DNA from: Dimorphilus gyrociliatus
Lineage: Eukaryota; Annelida; Polychaeta; Dinophilidae
Direction: 5' to 3'
Assembly: GCA_904063045.1 (NCBI GenBank)
Contig: CAJFCJ010000066.1
Coordinates: 64,131-124,453, forward strand
Length of the DNA stretch: 60,323 bases
In this document: positions 33,775-45,021 of the stretch, one piece after another
Layout: the number at the start of each line of letters is the position of its first letter
How positions within the stretch are numbered: the stretch's first letter is position 1
Program-made: the position numbers and the translations under genes
Notes under the pieces: model-generated
What the model was told of the DNA's origin: nothing
Database searches by the model: none
What the model saw: only the letters and a program-made list of their open reading frames with translations

Positions 33775-35112
33775 ATGTTGATCTGTTCACTACAAACACT
33801 TTGCTTAAGAATAATTTATGATAATTTGTACTTGATCACTAAATTATGTATTAAGAAATGTTTAATTATACCTCAATCAATTGGAGATTTAATTTATGAT
33901 TATTCAATGAAGAATCAATGTCGTCCACTAACAAAAAAGGACTTAACATTATTTTCTGGCAAAAGATTTCAATTGGAAACAATTTTTATTGATTTTAATA
34001 GAATTAAAAATGTAAAAAACATTAAAATACTGACAAAATGCAATAATATAAAATCATTATCTATCTATTGGTCATTTATCATTTATTGAGTATTAAAAAA
34101 GTTTTACCAATTTTTTATTATGATTTACAACATCTGATAATAAATATTCCTCAAATGGATGAAAAAGATTATATTAAATTTTCAACAGCATTAGGTGAAT
34201 TGAAAAATTTAAAAACTTTTACATTAAATTTGGCCTATTCAATAAATTATTCTGGAAATCTTTTAATTAATGATTTAAAGTCTTATTGTTCAACACTTGA
34301 AAATTTTATGAAAAGGGTAGTTTTTCAAAGGAATGCTACTCATTAGAACATGTTCATGTTAAAAAGTACAATAATAAACTGCTTTTGGCAAAAGTGTTCA
34401 CAGAATTACAAATGTCTTGTAATACATTGAGAAAACTAGATTTTTATGGATCTTTTCTATCAAATACCAATTGTAAAGCTCTAACAAAACTTTGTAATTG
34501 TTGTCATTTTTTACAAGACATTAACATTTCTTTAAATGAAGATTGTAAAGAGGTATTTGAGAATTTTTGCTCTAGCCTAGATACATCATCTTCATCATTA
34601 TCTTCTATTAAATTTCGATTAATGCTCAGAGAAAATAGGTTTCTAGTGAAAAGTTTATGATATTGCTCAATGGTCTAGCTAACATATACCATACACTTGT
34701 AAAAATATCATTAAACACTGCTTCAAACTCAAAAACTCTTGAACATTTTCTTGGTAAATGTACAACATTGAAGGAATTTAATATGTCTGAGAATAAATAC
34801 TCAAGTTCATTTAATATCATTTGTAATGGATTAGAAATATCATCATTCAAATCATTACAAATATTCAAAGCTTCTGATTGTGAAATAGATGAAGAGAGTT
34901 TTTTAAATTTGACAAATTTATTAGCAAAATGTTGCTCAATAATTGAAATTAACTTGAGTAAAAATGTATATATTTCATTAAAGATTAAAGAAATGAATAG
35001 GCTGTCAAATCATTCTTGGCCTTGTATAAGATTAGTTGATTTGTCTGAATGTCATATAACTCAAAATCAACTCATTGATTTTAAAGATTTAAGAAGAATT
35101 TGTAAGGTATAA
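33775..35112 (+). pseudogene. VHL-box leucine-rich-repeat protein gene with frameshifts
   Basis: The N-terminus has SLQTLCLRII, which fits the elongin BC-box pattern (S/T/A)LxxxCxxx-hydrophobic. IPQSIGDLI follows, fitting a Cul2-box (hydrophobic-P-xx-hydrophobic-xx-two hydrophobic). Together they form a VHL-box, as in ZYG-11/LRR-1-type substrate receptors of Cul2-elongin BC ubiquitin ligases. About ten RI-like LRRs follow (for example LQHLIINIPQMDEKDY, LRKLDFYGSFLSNTNC, LQIFKASDCEIDEESF). The frame is lost by one base at about 34,090, 34,315 and 34,640, with the LRR pattern resuming each time. Either it is a recent pseudogene or the assembly has indels here. Its LRRs resemble those of the intact TRIM-LRR gene just downstream. 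Confidence 0.65.
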
Positions 35113-35805
35113 AAAAAATGTAATGTCATATTCAACCAATGGAGACATTTTCACACTTCTCAATTAATTGATATATCAGCAAAATTTTTGGCTAGGTATA
35201 AACAGGATAGTGAAGAATTTTTAAAAAGGTACAATTACAAGAGATTGATGTATAGCATCTCTTTCTTTCTGACATGCCTATCTTCACAAGAGCGATCTCT
35301 TAAAAATTTATCTAATCCTTTAGATGGTTCTTGTTAATGTTTATTCCATTGTGCCATCTCTCAGGCAGAAAGCCATTAGCTTTCTTATGTCTCTCCTATT
35401 CTTAATGAATATTCAACTGCAATAAAAGAAACTGCAATGGTAATTTTTTATACTCAAAGCATAAATTTTGTATGGTAGAAATCATTGTTGGAGTAATGAA
35501 GATGAATTTCATTGCAGTTTAAATTTCTTTTTGCAGTGTATTTAAATAATTATAATTTAATCAGATTTCTATACTGATTCATTGGAATATGTGATTTTAT
35601 TGGTAATATTACATCCACTTTTCATAGGCCTTCTCATACTTTTTTTCTAGTGCTATCAATTTCCGATTTGGTTTTCTCTGCTAGATGACAGTAGTGAATA
35701 TTCAATACTAAGCATATTTCCTTCATATCACCTAAACATAGATAATAAAAATATGTTATCAAATGAATTTATTATTTTATTACAAAAGCTTCAGAAAAAA
35801 ACAAA
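35113..35805. other. Intergenic, nothing recognised
   Basis: AT-rich spacer between the two LRR genes. Possible further LRR decay, but no readable repeat. Confidence 0.45.
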
Positions 35806-37734
35806 ATGGCTGCCAGTAGATATTTTATCCAAGAACAAAGTCTTCAATGTTCCTTGTGTTCGGAATCTTGGGTAGATAAAGATCATAGAGTACTTCCTTG
35901 TCAACACACATTCTGCCTGCAGTGTTTGCTGGAACAAAACTTTGCGAAAAACACATTTATTGCTAAAACAGGAATAAAATGTCCCGATTGCGAAGAATTT
36001 CATGAATTAAACAAGGAGATGGTAAGGACATCATTACCTAAAAACTATTTCGCCAATTCTTTAAATAGAGCACTACTGGATGAAAAACTTTGCGAAAAAC
36101 ATGAACAACTCTCTACTTTGTTTTGTATAAGTCACAATATTGAAAATCTATGCAGTATTTGCTTTGACAATGATCATTCGCAATGTCAAGTTTCAACGAT
36201 GAATAGACAATTGAAAAATAAGGAATTGATAAAGTCTCATTTGAATATTGAAGAGAATAATCAAAAAGAACTTTTAAGTGAAATTGAACAAATTGAAAAA
36301 GATTATTTGTTAAAAATTCAAAATGATTTCAAAATGATTAGGCAAGTTTCTAAAAAATTAAGAAAGCAGAGAGAGGATTCTTTAATGAATCTTTCAAAAG
36401 ATATCACCAAACAGAAGAATTTATTGGAATATTTAGAAAATTTTTCAAAAAACAAACTACAATTAACAATACTTAAAAATCCAAAAGTTGAATATCAACT
36501 AAAGGAAATAGATTACCAAAACTATATTAACAATGAATTTTCATTGACTTTGAACATATTAAATAATAACACTACAGATACAGATAAAGGTCATATTACT
36601 AAAATTCTACAAATAAATAATAATTTGAAGAAAGTCAATTTATCAAACAGTAGATGTGGTCAAGATTATTGGTCAACTATTTGTCGACTACTTGAAAAAT
36701 CATCTTACAGGCTGAAAGAAGTTAATTTTTCAGATTGTGATTTAACAGAGAAATTTTGTAAACCTATTGAAAAATTATTAGATGAGTGTTGCCAAATTGA
36801 ATTATTTAACATATCTGATAATGGACTAGGAACTGGAATTCAAAACATCTGCAATGGACTGGAAAAATCATCAAGTACGCTAAAGGAATTGAATTTTTCA
36901 GATTGTGATTTAACAGAGAAATTATGTAAACCTATTGAAAAATTATTAAATGAATGTTGCCAAATTGAATTATTTAACATATCTGATAATAGACTAGGAA
37001 CTGGAATTCAAAACATCTGCAATGGACTGGAAAAATCATCAAGTACGCTAAAGGAATTGAATTTTTCAGATTGTGATTTAACAGAGAAATTATGTAAACC
37101 TATTGAAAAATTATTAAATGAATGTTGCCAAATTGAATTATTTAACATATCTGATAATAGACTAGGAACTGGAATTCAAAACATCTGCAATGGACTGGAA
37201 AAATCATCAGCTACACTAAAAGAATTGAATTTTTCTAACTGCGATTTAAAAGGGGAAAATTGGGATTTTTTTGAAATTCAAATGAGAAAATTTTGTAATC
37301 TTGAAGTAATAAATTTAAAGAATAATAAAAAAATTGGAAATGGATTCTTGAGTATTTGTAGTGGTTTTGCCAACTCAGGGACGACTTTGAAGGAAATTAA
37401 TCTATCAAACTGTAACATTACTAAATCTTACTGCTCCTCTTTACAGATTCTTTTATCCTTATGTTCAAGTCTTGAAATAATTGACCTTTCATTAAATAGT
37501 TGTATGGGAAAAGGTTTGTCAGATATAATTAATTCTCTGAAAAGATCATCTAAAACTCTAAGGGAAATTTCACTTTCAAAGTGTAATATAACTGAAAAAA
37601 GGTGTAAAGAGATTAAAGATGTTTTGATGAAATTTGACAAATTAAATATAATTGATTTGTCATTTAATTTTCAAATTGGAAATGGTTTATTTCATATTCG
37701 CAGTCAGCTTTCGAATTCTGTAAGAATTATTTGA
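35806..37734 (+). CDS. TRIM-like RING/B-box/coiled-coil protein with C-terminal LRRs
   Basis: A single-exon 642-aa protein starting MAASRYF. A C3HC4 RING occupies about residues 15-62 (CSLC, LPCQHTFCLQC, CPDC). A B-box2 at about 96-130 reads CEKHEQLSTLFCISH, LCSIC, H.QC. A helical coiled-coil region at about 140-230 is rich in E, K, Q and L. From about 265 to the end there are RI-like LRRs in a 57-residue double repeat (LKELNFSDCDLTEKLC...IELFNISDN...). Canonical TRIMs end in SPRY, NHL or filamin repeats, so an LRR array here is unusual. RING, B-box and coiled coil point to an oligomeric E3 ubiquitin ligase in the cytoplasm, with the LRRs choosing the target. Three repeats are almost identical, showing recent internal duplication. 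Intact. Confidence 0.88.
   Translation: MAASRYFIQEQSLQCSLCSESWVDKDHRVLPCQHTFCLQCLLEQNFAKNTFIAKTGIKCPDCEEFHELNKEMVRTSLPKNYFANSLNRALLDEKLCEKHEQLSTLFCISHNIENLCSICFDNDHSQCQVSTMNRQLKNKELIKSHLNIEENNQKELLSEIEQIEKDYLLKIQNDFKMIRQVSKKLRKQREDSLMNLSKDITKQKNLLEYLENFSKNKLQLTILKNPKVEYQLKEIDYQNYINNEFSLTLNILNNNTTDTDKGHITKILQINNNLKKVNLSNSRCGQDYWSTICRLLEKSSYRLKEVNFSDCDLTEKFCKPIEKLLDECCQIELFNISDNGLGTGIQNICNGLEKSSSTLKELNFSDCDLTEKLCKPIEKLLNECCQIELFNISDNRLGTGIQNICNGLEKSSSTLKELNFSDCDLTEKLCKPIEKLLNECCQIELFNISDNRLGTGIQNICNGLEKSSATLKELNFSNCDLKGENWDFFEIQMRKFCNLEVINLKNNKKIGNGFLSICSGFANSGTTLKEINLSNCNITKSYCSSLQILLSLCSSLEIIDLSLNSCMGKGLSDIINSLKRSSKTLREISLSKCNITEKRCKEIKDVLMKFDKLNIIDLSFNFQIGNGLFHIRSQLSNSVRII
36712..37224 (+). 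repeat. 171-bp intragenic tandem repeat (three units)
   Basis: Three consecutive 171-bp (57-codon) units within the TRIM-LRR gene. The second and third are almost base-identical until AAATCATCA(AGT/GCT)AC. The first differs at a few bases (TTTTGT for TTATGT, GATGAG for AATGAA, GGA for AGA). Confidence 0.93.
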
Positions 37735-38817
37735 CAGAGATGTCAATATCATTTTAGTTGATTATATAGATTATTATTTGAATGTGCATGAATTGCTATG
37801 TTGATGCAATCATCTTGCTTAAGATTAAGAGCAAGGCTTTCTACGAAGAAACACCTCACTTGTTGGAAAAATATCTTCAATGCAGACAATCATTAATTGA
37901 GTTCTAGTTCAAGACCATTCAATCACTTTCCGTTTCTACTGATAAGAATAGTGTCAATAAGATAAATCTACAATATGTATTCTTTGAAGAATAGTTAACT
38001 TTTCATACACTAGATGGCGATAACTATAATAAATATTGATTTCAGTAAATTTAAATTGACTATAGTTAATTTTCAAATAATTTGGAAATATGCTCAGGGT
38101 TTGCTTAAAACTTGTAACAGTTAATTTTCAGAGGAAAAATACTGAATGTAGGCTGATATACCACGAATTATAAGGTCATATCAGTCATTAGCAATATAAA
38201 TATTTTACTTTGCATTAGAAGAATGACAATACTTTATTCTTTTTACCTATTTAATTAAACTATTAACTAAAGAATAAAAATTTAATAACGAGTCATAAAA
38301 AGTCCAACTCGGCACATTTGCAATCTTTGCGAACCATTCCCCAAAATGACATTGAAATGCTTATCTTGCAATCATACATGTATTGGAAATCATTTAATGG
38401 ATTTTAAGATATTTAATTTATTTCTTTAATTAAAGTAGAAATGAGTGAAGGCTTGTGTGAATCTTGTAATATGATTACAAAGAAACCATGGATTGTAATA
38501 ATTTTATAGAGGACTCATTTGAAATGAATGAAGAAAAAAAAGCAGATCAAAATGAAAAATTCACACTTCTTAGAGAAAGCCGGAGAGGCAAGGATATTAA
38601 AAAATTAATAATTGTTTGTTGAAAAGTTGACTTGAATGTAAGTGTTGCCATCTATCGACAAATACTTGTTGAAAAACAAGAAGAAAGATAAAAGTTTAAT
38701 TTTGAAAAATTATTGAAAAATACAGTTATAAATAAAAATGCGATAGATTAATTATGAATTTATTATGATGTCATCATTTTTTTTAATCAAAAATTAAAGA
38801 TACCAAAGCTCAACATT
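37735..38817. other. Intergenic; a short Cys-rich frame
   Basis: At about 38,311-38,430 (+) one frame reads RHICNLCEPFPKMTLKCLSC followed by NHTCIGNH, a zinc-ribbon-like Cys pattern. At about 38,442 another reads MSEGLCESCNM. Neither extends into a full gene, so they may be remnants or small exons. Nothing else recognised. Confidence 0.35.
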
Positions 38818-39716
38818 TTAACTTTTTGACATTATAATAGTAAATGTGATATCTGGATAGGATTCCTCACAACATGCATAATGTTTTACATTACGTCTAC
38901 CAGTATTTTTAATAATTCTATATTTTCCATAGTAGTCTGCAAAGTCAATATTTTTCATATCATTGTAAAAGTTTACATCTATCTCATTTCCGTGATAAGT
39001 CCACGAAGCATATTTAAAATTGCAATGATATTCTCCTCTTTTCTTATCCAGTGGACATCTTACCTTTGAAAAATAGATGGAATGTAGATGATAAAAGACA
39101 TTCTAACCTCTTCTAACATACCGTTATTAGTTTTGGAGGAATGTACAAAATGTTTCCATTATGTTTAACAATTGCAGGAACATTGGCAAGATTAACATCT
39201 TTACGTGCCCTAGTAAAACATAAACAAGAATATATGAGAATTTTTATGATTATAGGTGAATGATCTATTACTGATTGTATAGAAAAATATCAGGACTCCA
39301 AATCTTATTGATTGGTAAATGTAGAGATGTGACTTTGTAATCTTCAACTGACCAACGTAATCTAAAGTCTTCCCAGGACTATGATTTTTATGAATATTAC
39401 TTATATTTTGACCGAATTTCTTATTTACAAATTAATACTTTACCATTCTTTGCCAAACATTAAAAGTTAAAAGTTCACCATCAACTTCAGTGACATCAGT
39501 TAAACTTAATCCTATAGAAACATTAACATTTTGAAAAGAGAAAATATCATAGTCTCCTAATAAATTATAAATTAATCTGGCATTATCTTCATATTTCCTA
39601 GAAAACAAATTTCCAATGCAGAAGAAGATAGAAGAAAAAAGAAGAGAAACTTACACTGTATAGCATACTTGTAGAAGAAGCATAGAGATAAAAATTGATA
39701 AGAGTAGCACTCTCAT
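38818..39716 (-). CDS. Acetylcholine-binding-protein-like soluble Cys-loop ligand-binding domain
   Basis: Five exons (39655-39716, 39444-39597, 39272-39378, 39122-39209, 38818-39063) sum to 657 nt, 218 aa, with clean GT-AG sites and phases. A signal peptide (MRVLLLSIFISMLLLQV) is followed by a full nicotinic receptor ligand-binding domain: RLIYNLLGDYD, GLSLTDVTEVDG, WEDFRLRWSVEDY, IWSPDIFLYNQ, HNGNILYIPPKLIT, SWTYHGNEIDV, and loop C HYACCEESYPDITF with vicinal cysteines. The aromatic cage positions (loop A Tyr, loop B Trp, both loop C Tyr, loop D Trp) are present. The protein stops at TIIMSKS, exactly where a receptor would enter TM1, so it should be a secreted AChBP-type homopentamer that binds cholinergic ligands. 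The Cys-loop spans only 10 residues (canonical 13) and lacks the FPFD motif. Confidence 0.88.
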
Positions 39717-40025
39717 TCTGAAAGTATTGTCTCTTCCAAACTATTAGTAAAAGACAAAAATTCAGTTTATATACTCAAATGTGAAACATGGACAAATTTG
39801 ATGATTGGATAATTAATTTATTTTTATAAATAATCATTAATTGGTGTTATTGTATAGAACTAACCTAAGTATGTAATCTTATTTTCTATACTAAATCATT
39901 GGCAAACTAGTGAAAGAACTATTTATAGAACTATTTATAGCTATTTGATTGACAATTATCAAAAAAACTCAAATTATGTAGACCTGTATAGTAGTAAGTT
40001 AATAACTTTAGTAATCATTACTAAT
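39717..40025. other. Intergenic upstream of AChBP-like gene
   Basis: AT-rich, with no frame of interest. A promoter for the AChBP-like gene should lie here but no element stands out. Confidence 0.4.
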
Positions 40026-40662
40026 AACTCATTTATTGCATTAAGAATAATTATTCTCCTATGCCTATTTTATTGATAAATAAAATTTTGTCCACACATT
40101 TCATAAAATTTCTTAGCTAAATACAGATTTGGGCAACTGATCAGATGCTGAATTAAGAGAATTTCAAAATGTTAAACATGTTAAAAGTGCAAGATTTACT
40201 TCAATAAGTCAACAGATGCTTTAATACATCCCTTCAATCATGTTATCAGTTGTTAAGAGTGCATTTCTAGTCTTCTAAATAATAATTGAATTTCACAGGT
40301 TGGAGAGTTGCATAAGATGTAACAATTTTCTTACAGCAAGTCCAACAATCAAGAAAACATGTCGATTATATATTTGACCCATTTTGTATTCTACTTTAAT
40401 AAATCTAATTAACTATCCTGTTTAAAAAACTTAGCATCAGTGTATGCAGAGGAAGCATGTCTAAATAATCCATATTAATAGTATTGTGTATACAACACTA
40501 TTGAATAGTGATTTAAAATCTAAAATTCCAAATAAAACCATAATTAAAGTAATATCTTATTGTTGAGGAGTTCATCTGCTATATTTCTTCTCCTTTTATT
40601 TTTCAAGAGATGTTATTGTTTCTATCATGAAGAAAGCAATCATGCTCAGTGTCTTCTTTACA
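40026..40662. repeat. Local repeat family, copy B1
   Basis: It is colinear with 47,278-48,165 (copy B2), starting AACTCATTTATTGCATTAAG and ending CATGCTCAGTGTCTTCTT. Copy B2 carries an extra 0.29-kb segment in the middle and lacks about 60 bp. It includes the core that begins TTTCACAGGTTGGAGAGTTG and the hairpin TAGTATTGTGTATACAACACTA. B2 abuts the 3' end of the KY gene, so B1 may be the flank of a lost duplicate. Confidence 0.85.
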
Positions 40663-41398
40663 CAATCAACCAATGTTTCGAAATTTGATGAAACATTACG
40701 TAATATCAATTTGAATGATATAGAAGAATTGGAAATTACATTTAAACATTATATAATTTAAAAATACTTTGTTTAGAAAAATGTATGCTCTATTCTTCCA
40801 ATAGGGGAAAGTTTTTTGTAGCTTTTTCTTCTTAAAAGAAATTAACTAGTTTTATGGTATCAGTAGTTTCTTGTATTGTGTCAGATACATCTATTGATAC
40901 TTTTAAAGACTCAATTGTAAGTCATGGATTAGAAATATTCAATAATGATGAAAATAATATAAAAATAAATTCCTTTGATATTCTTCTAGAGGGATATTGT
41001 TGAAAACACCATGAGGTGTTTAAAAACTTAAAGGCTGTGTTTTTCACTTCACATAGGCTGCTTTTTGAAAAATTCAAGCAAATAATTTTTTCTTTAAAAT
41101 GAACAAAGTATTACAAAAAACTACTTTCAACAGTCAATTGGTTTGATGAGTAATACATGCAAAAGAGAGATTTGTGATTGTTAAAATAATGGGTTTTCCT
41201 CTCATTCCTAATGAAATAATTGGCGATCACAACAAACAATGATTTTTGAAGCAGTTCATAAAAGATTCAATTCAAAAGTAGAAGCCAACTGCTCGTATCG
41301 TTAAAAAGTTTATTTAAACAATTTCTTTAATATGATATTTATTTCCTATGATATGTCTGATAAAGACAAAAATAATGATAAAAAATTCATTACTGTTT
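40663..41398. other. Intergenic, nothing recognised
   Basis: A short frame starting MKKAIMLSVFFTQ at 40,627 begins inside the repeat copy and ends after about 44 codons. I do not regard it as a gene. Confidence 0.4.
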
Positions 41399-42523
41399 CT
41401 ATATCCATGTTTTACTTTGTCTCTGTAACAAAGTACTGTTAATGCATTTCATTATTGAAACATTGTTCCTAGCACTACTTCTTGAAACTCCATACATTCC
41501 ATATGTTGAACTTTCACTTATAAAAGCCTCATTACACTCTCCCAAGAGAAAGAATTCTATGTATATATTTAAAATTAATTGGCAAGATGCATTTGGATCC
41601 CTGTAGTGAATTGGTGTGCCTTTGACAAAATAAATTGGATATTTAGTAATGCTCTTGATATAATGTTTCAGGATATCACTGTCAAGTGTAATAAATACAA
41701 TTGATGATGTATCTTCTCCAGGGGATGTTATATTTTCAAGATTTAAGATATCTTGAATGCATTTTTGAATCCATTTATTTGGGTGATCATATTCAGTCCA
41801 GCCAGTTCTTATTTGAATACATTTGACCCTTTTGTATTTGTTCAAATTGTTTTTATGCATTTGAAGTTGAGTTAAAAGTAATCCCTTAGGTTTAAACAGT
41901 TTCTCAAAATATTCTAAAAAAAGGCTTAGATTTCGTTTTATTCTCTTGAATTTTTTTGTTGAAAATCTAAGTTTATTTAATGTTTTTTTCCTTAAAAAGA
42001 AACTATAGGTTCTTACAGCAAAAATTTTCTCCTTATTAGCCATTAGTTTTTGAATAATTGTTACATTAGAATAAAGAATTCTATATGTAGAAAATGTATA
42101 ATTTCTTAACTCATAATTCTCAACAACTTGAAAAGAGTCAAGATTAAAATATGTATTAATGGAGCAGTCTTGTTTTGGAATATTTGAATATATTAATGTA
42201 GTTCTATTTAAGACTTCTGATAGAATTTTACACGCTATTATTGCCCTTATAGTATTAGCAAATCCTTTTTCTGGTATACACAACACATACAATTTCATTT
42301 TATCCAAATTAGTAAATAAACTCTGCAATGAGAATAATTATTGAAAATTTCAAATTTTATTTTTAAATACCTTGTTATTCTGTAATTTTTCTTGAGTAAC
42401 TATATCATTATCATAAAAATATTTTTTCAGTAAATAGGGTTTTTTCTTTATATGCATTAATATTCCAAATACACTTAATATTAAGCAAATACCAAAGCCG
42501 TACCATACTCTTGTTATTAACAT
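41399..42523 (-). CDS. Type II membrane glycosyltransferase, fucosyltransferase-like (GT-B)
   Basis: Exons 42371-42523 and 41399-42322 are joined over a 48-bp intron (GTATTT...TTGCAG) and give 358 aa. A short cytosolic N-terminus precedes one signal-anchor helix (WYGFGICLILSVFGILM), the layout of Golgi type II transferases. The catalytic part opens with CIPEKGFANTIRAIIACKIL, like the 'G.GN....A..A..LA' start of GT-B fucosyltransferases. CIQIRTGW follows (the (H/I)xRxG donor-site motif), then IVFITLDSD and a C-terminal EFFLLGECNEAFISESSTYG, reminiscent of the D...I.S..ST segment in FUT8/NodZ/xyloglucan-FUT relatives. I infer transfer of fucose or a related sugar from a GDP donor in the Golgi lumen. 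The acceptor and the exact family are uncertain. It appears intact. Confidence 0.65.
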
Positions 42524-45021
42524 ACTTTATCAAACAACTCAATGATACTGTAAATTTTTACTTTCAAGAGTTCTAATCTACAATAGATAATTAGTATCGA
42601 ACCAGTATTGAGCTGTACTGATAGGAAATATCAATATATATATAAATATGTCATAGAGTTGGTAATTGTCTAGAATAATCACTGCTGAAGAGAAAATGTC
42701 TAAAATCAATCTGGACCATTTATGAGTTTCATTATGCGTTGTCCTAGATGTCTCAATTTAGTTGGAGAAAATAGCTTAAAGAGAGCTTTTCAATGATCTG
42801 CCACATGATTATGTAGCTCTTATGGTTCAGACATGGCTGAGCTCATAACTCTGAAAATTTTTGAACTTGGGATTGAAAATTGAAAATATATTTTTTTTAT
42901 ATAAGTTTGACTATATCTGCAATAGATGGCGTTAGTGCAAGGATAGCCACTTGGTGCGTTAATATTTTTTTGATTTTGTTGACAGTGCCAACATTATCCC
43001 AGTCTATAGTTGCTAACACTGCAGAATAGTGCATGGACTCCAAACAAAATCCCAAACCAAACCTAACCAAAATCAAATGATAATCTTAACTGAAAAAATT
43101 CAACTAGGTTTAAAGAAAAGAATGATATAAATATGGATATTTTATCTGATTTTCTTGCCAGGATGATGTTGCTTTCTCTTCTCATCCAAGTTGTTTATTT
43201 TTACATAGGAGCAATAATACAACAGCTCTTAAAGGTTATAAAAATTAATCAACAAAATTGATGTCTGCTAGTTTATAGATATTTTTTTTCTATATCTTTA
43301 ATTTCTAAACAATCTTTTACAATATTTTTTAGTATTTGATGATTTTTTTTTGTAACATTTATTAATAATCTTCAACTAAAAACTATTGGGAATATAAAGT
43401 TTGAACATTGCATTCAGATTTCTTAAAATTTCAATCAATAAAGAAAGAATTTTACTTCCTTAAATTTTTTGATTTCTCGGAAATACTGTTTGAACAGCCA
43501 AATACAAAATCAATATTTGATTGTTTAATAATGGCTAACTCTAAAGAATAATTATTGTCTAAGTAGGAGATAAAACATTATTAATTATAGGAATTTGGGG
43601 TTAGGTGCAAATGTGCCTGTAGTTGAGCCGAGGATTCAGGGGTAGAAAATTAACATGATACTTCTATTTATTAATAGTTGCTCTTGTTGCTCAAGTAATA
43701 AAATTGAACAATACAAGCTTTTTGTGTTAGCTTATATTATTTTTCTCACAGACCTGTCTGTCTCCCCATTTGTGTCTCCTTATCTAGTTTTTGAAAAGGC
43801 TCACTTATATAATATCACCATTTAACTTGCCCCTAATCTCACTATTAAACTTTGGTTATTATGATTCACAAAGACTGTCCCAAGGGGAGTAAAAGTTTTA
43901 GAACAGAGATATATAGATTGAAAACTGAAAAGGCTATTGGAAAAATTGAATATGGAATTTATTTTTGTACACTATCTATACTTTTTAAGCTGTAAATAGC
44001 AATAATAATTATTGTTAATGAAAATTAACCAAGCATTTTATAATTTGTTGTGAATTAACTACACAGTGTCAAAATTAATCTTTTTCATTGTATTTTGCAA
44101 AAAGGTTGTTGAAAATTGTTCTAGTATTGATCATTTCCTCAAAATTGTCGTCTAAGCTGCATAAATCAAATAGGAAATCATCATATTATAATTATATCTT
44201 TGGTTATTTAAAGAAATGGTGGTCATTGATAAAGTAATTTATTGTTAAGTTGTTGAAAAACACAAAGAAGGGCTATCATTGAACAAAATTGCAAAAACAT
44301 GTCCTCTCTCTCTCTCTCTGTCCATTATATTTTATAAATCCAGAAACTATGACACTACCACTACTGTGCATATAAGTTCAATAAAGATGCCTTTTAGAAA
44401 ACTGTAGACTTAACTCAATACTATTTAAACTTTTCCAACTGTCTATTTTGAGTTATGTAGTCTACCAAGCCAATGCAGATCATTTATTCTTTAAATTGTT
44501 TGAATTTGTATTTTATATTCTGCACCATGACTGGTCTACAATTAATTTTTTTTTTGCTGCTATGTCTCAAATGGTCATTTTAGGCAGGCTCAATTGCAGT
44601 AGGATCATTTTTCCTTGGTGTTTGATAGGTCATCTATCTTACAGAAAAAAACTATTCCTAATCATAAATTTCATTTGTAATTGAAAATATTAGAATTTAT
44701 ACACATTTTTGACCTTAGAACCTATATCCATGATATTCTTAATTAACCATTTTAGTACATAATTTTTCAATATATACAATTCTTGAACAAAGCAAAGGGT
44801 CGATATTTCAAAAGTATCATAAAATAATGACTTATAGATAATTTTATGCGAGTTGTAATCAAGATTTCATGAGAACTTGTCAGCTGTTTTGTTTGACAGT
44901 AAAAAATCAACATCAATATCAACATCAATATACATGATAGAGAAAGAATAAGTGCATGAATTATTTCTATGCCATTTTATTTAAGAACATTTGCAGTAAA
45001 AGATACATCAATTAAAAGTAG
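42524..45021. other. 2.5-kb intergenic stretch, no gene seen
   Basis: Six-frame reading shows only short AT-rich frames, including 44,448-44,684 (+), which lacks domain features. There is a CT microsatellite at about 44,303-44,321 and a short ATCAACATCAATATCAACATC repeat near 44,910-44,932. Confidence 0.5.

Noticed and set aside
38818-39716. Full nicotinic acetylcholine receptor subunit
   Set aside because: No TM1-TM4 exons in frame. A stop follows TIIMSKS and the downstream 1 kb has no hydrophobic quartet.
40627-40761. Short ORF starting MKKAIMLSVFFTQ
   Set aside because: Its start lies in repeat copy B1, it is only about 44 codons, and the equivalent in B2 is interrupted.
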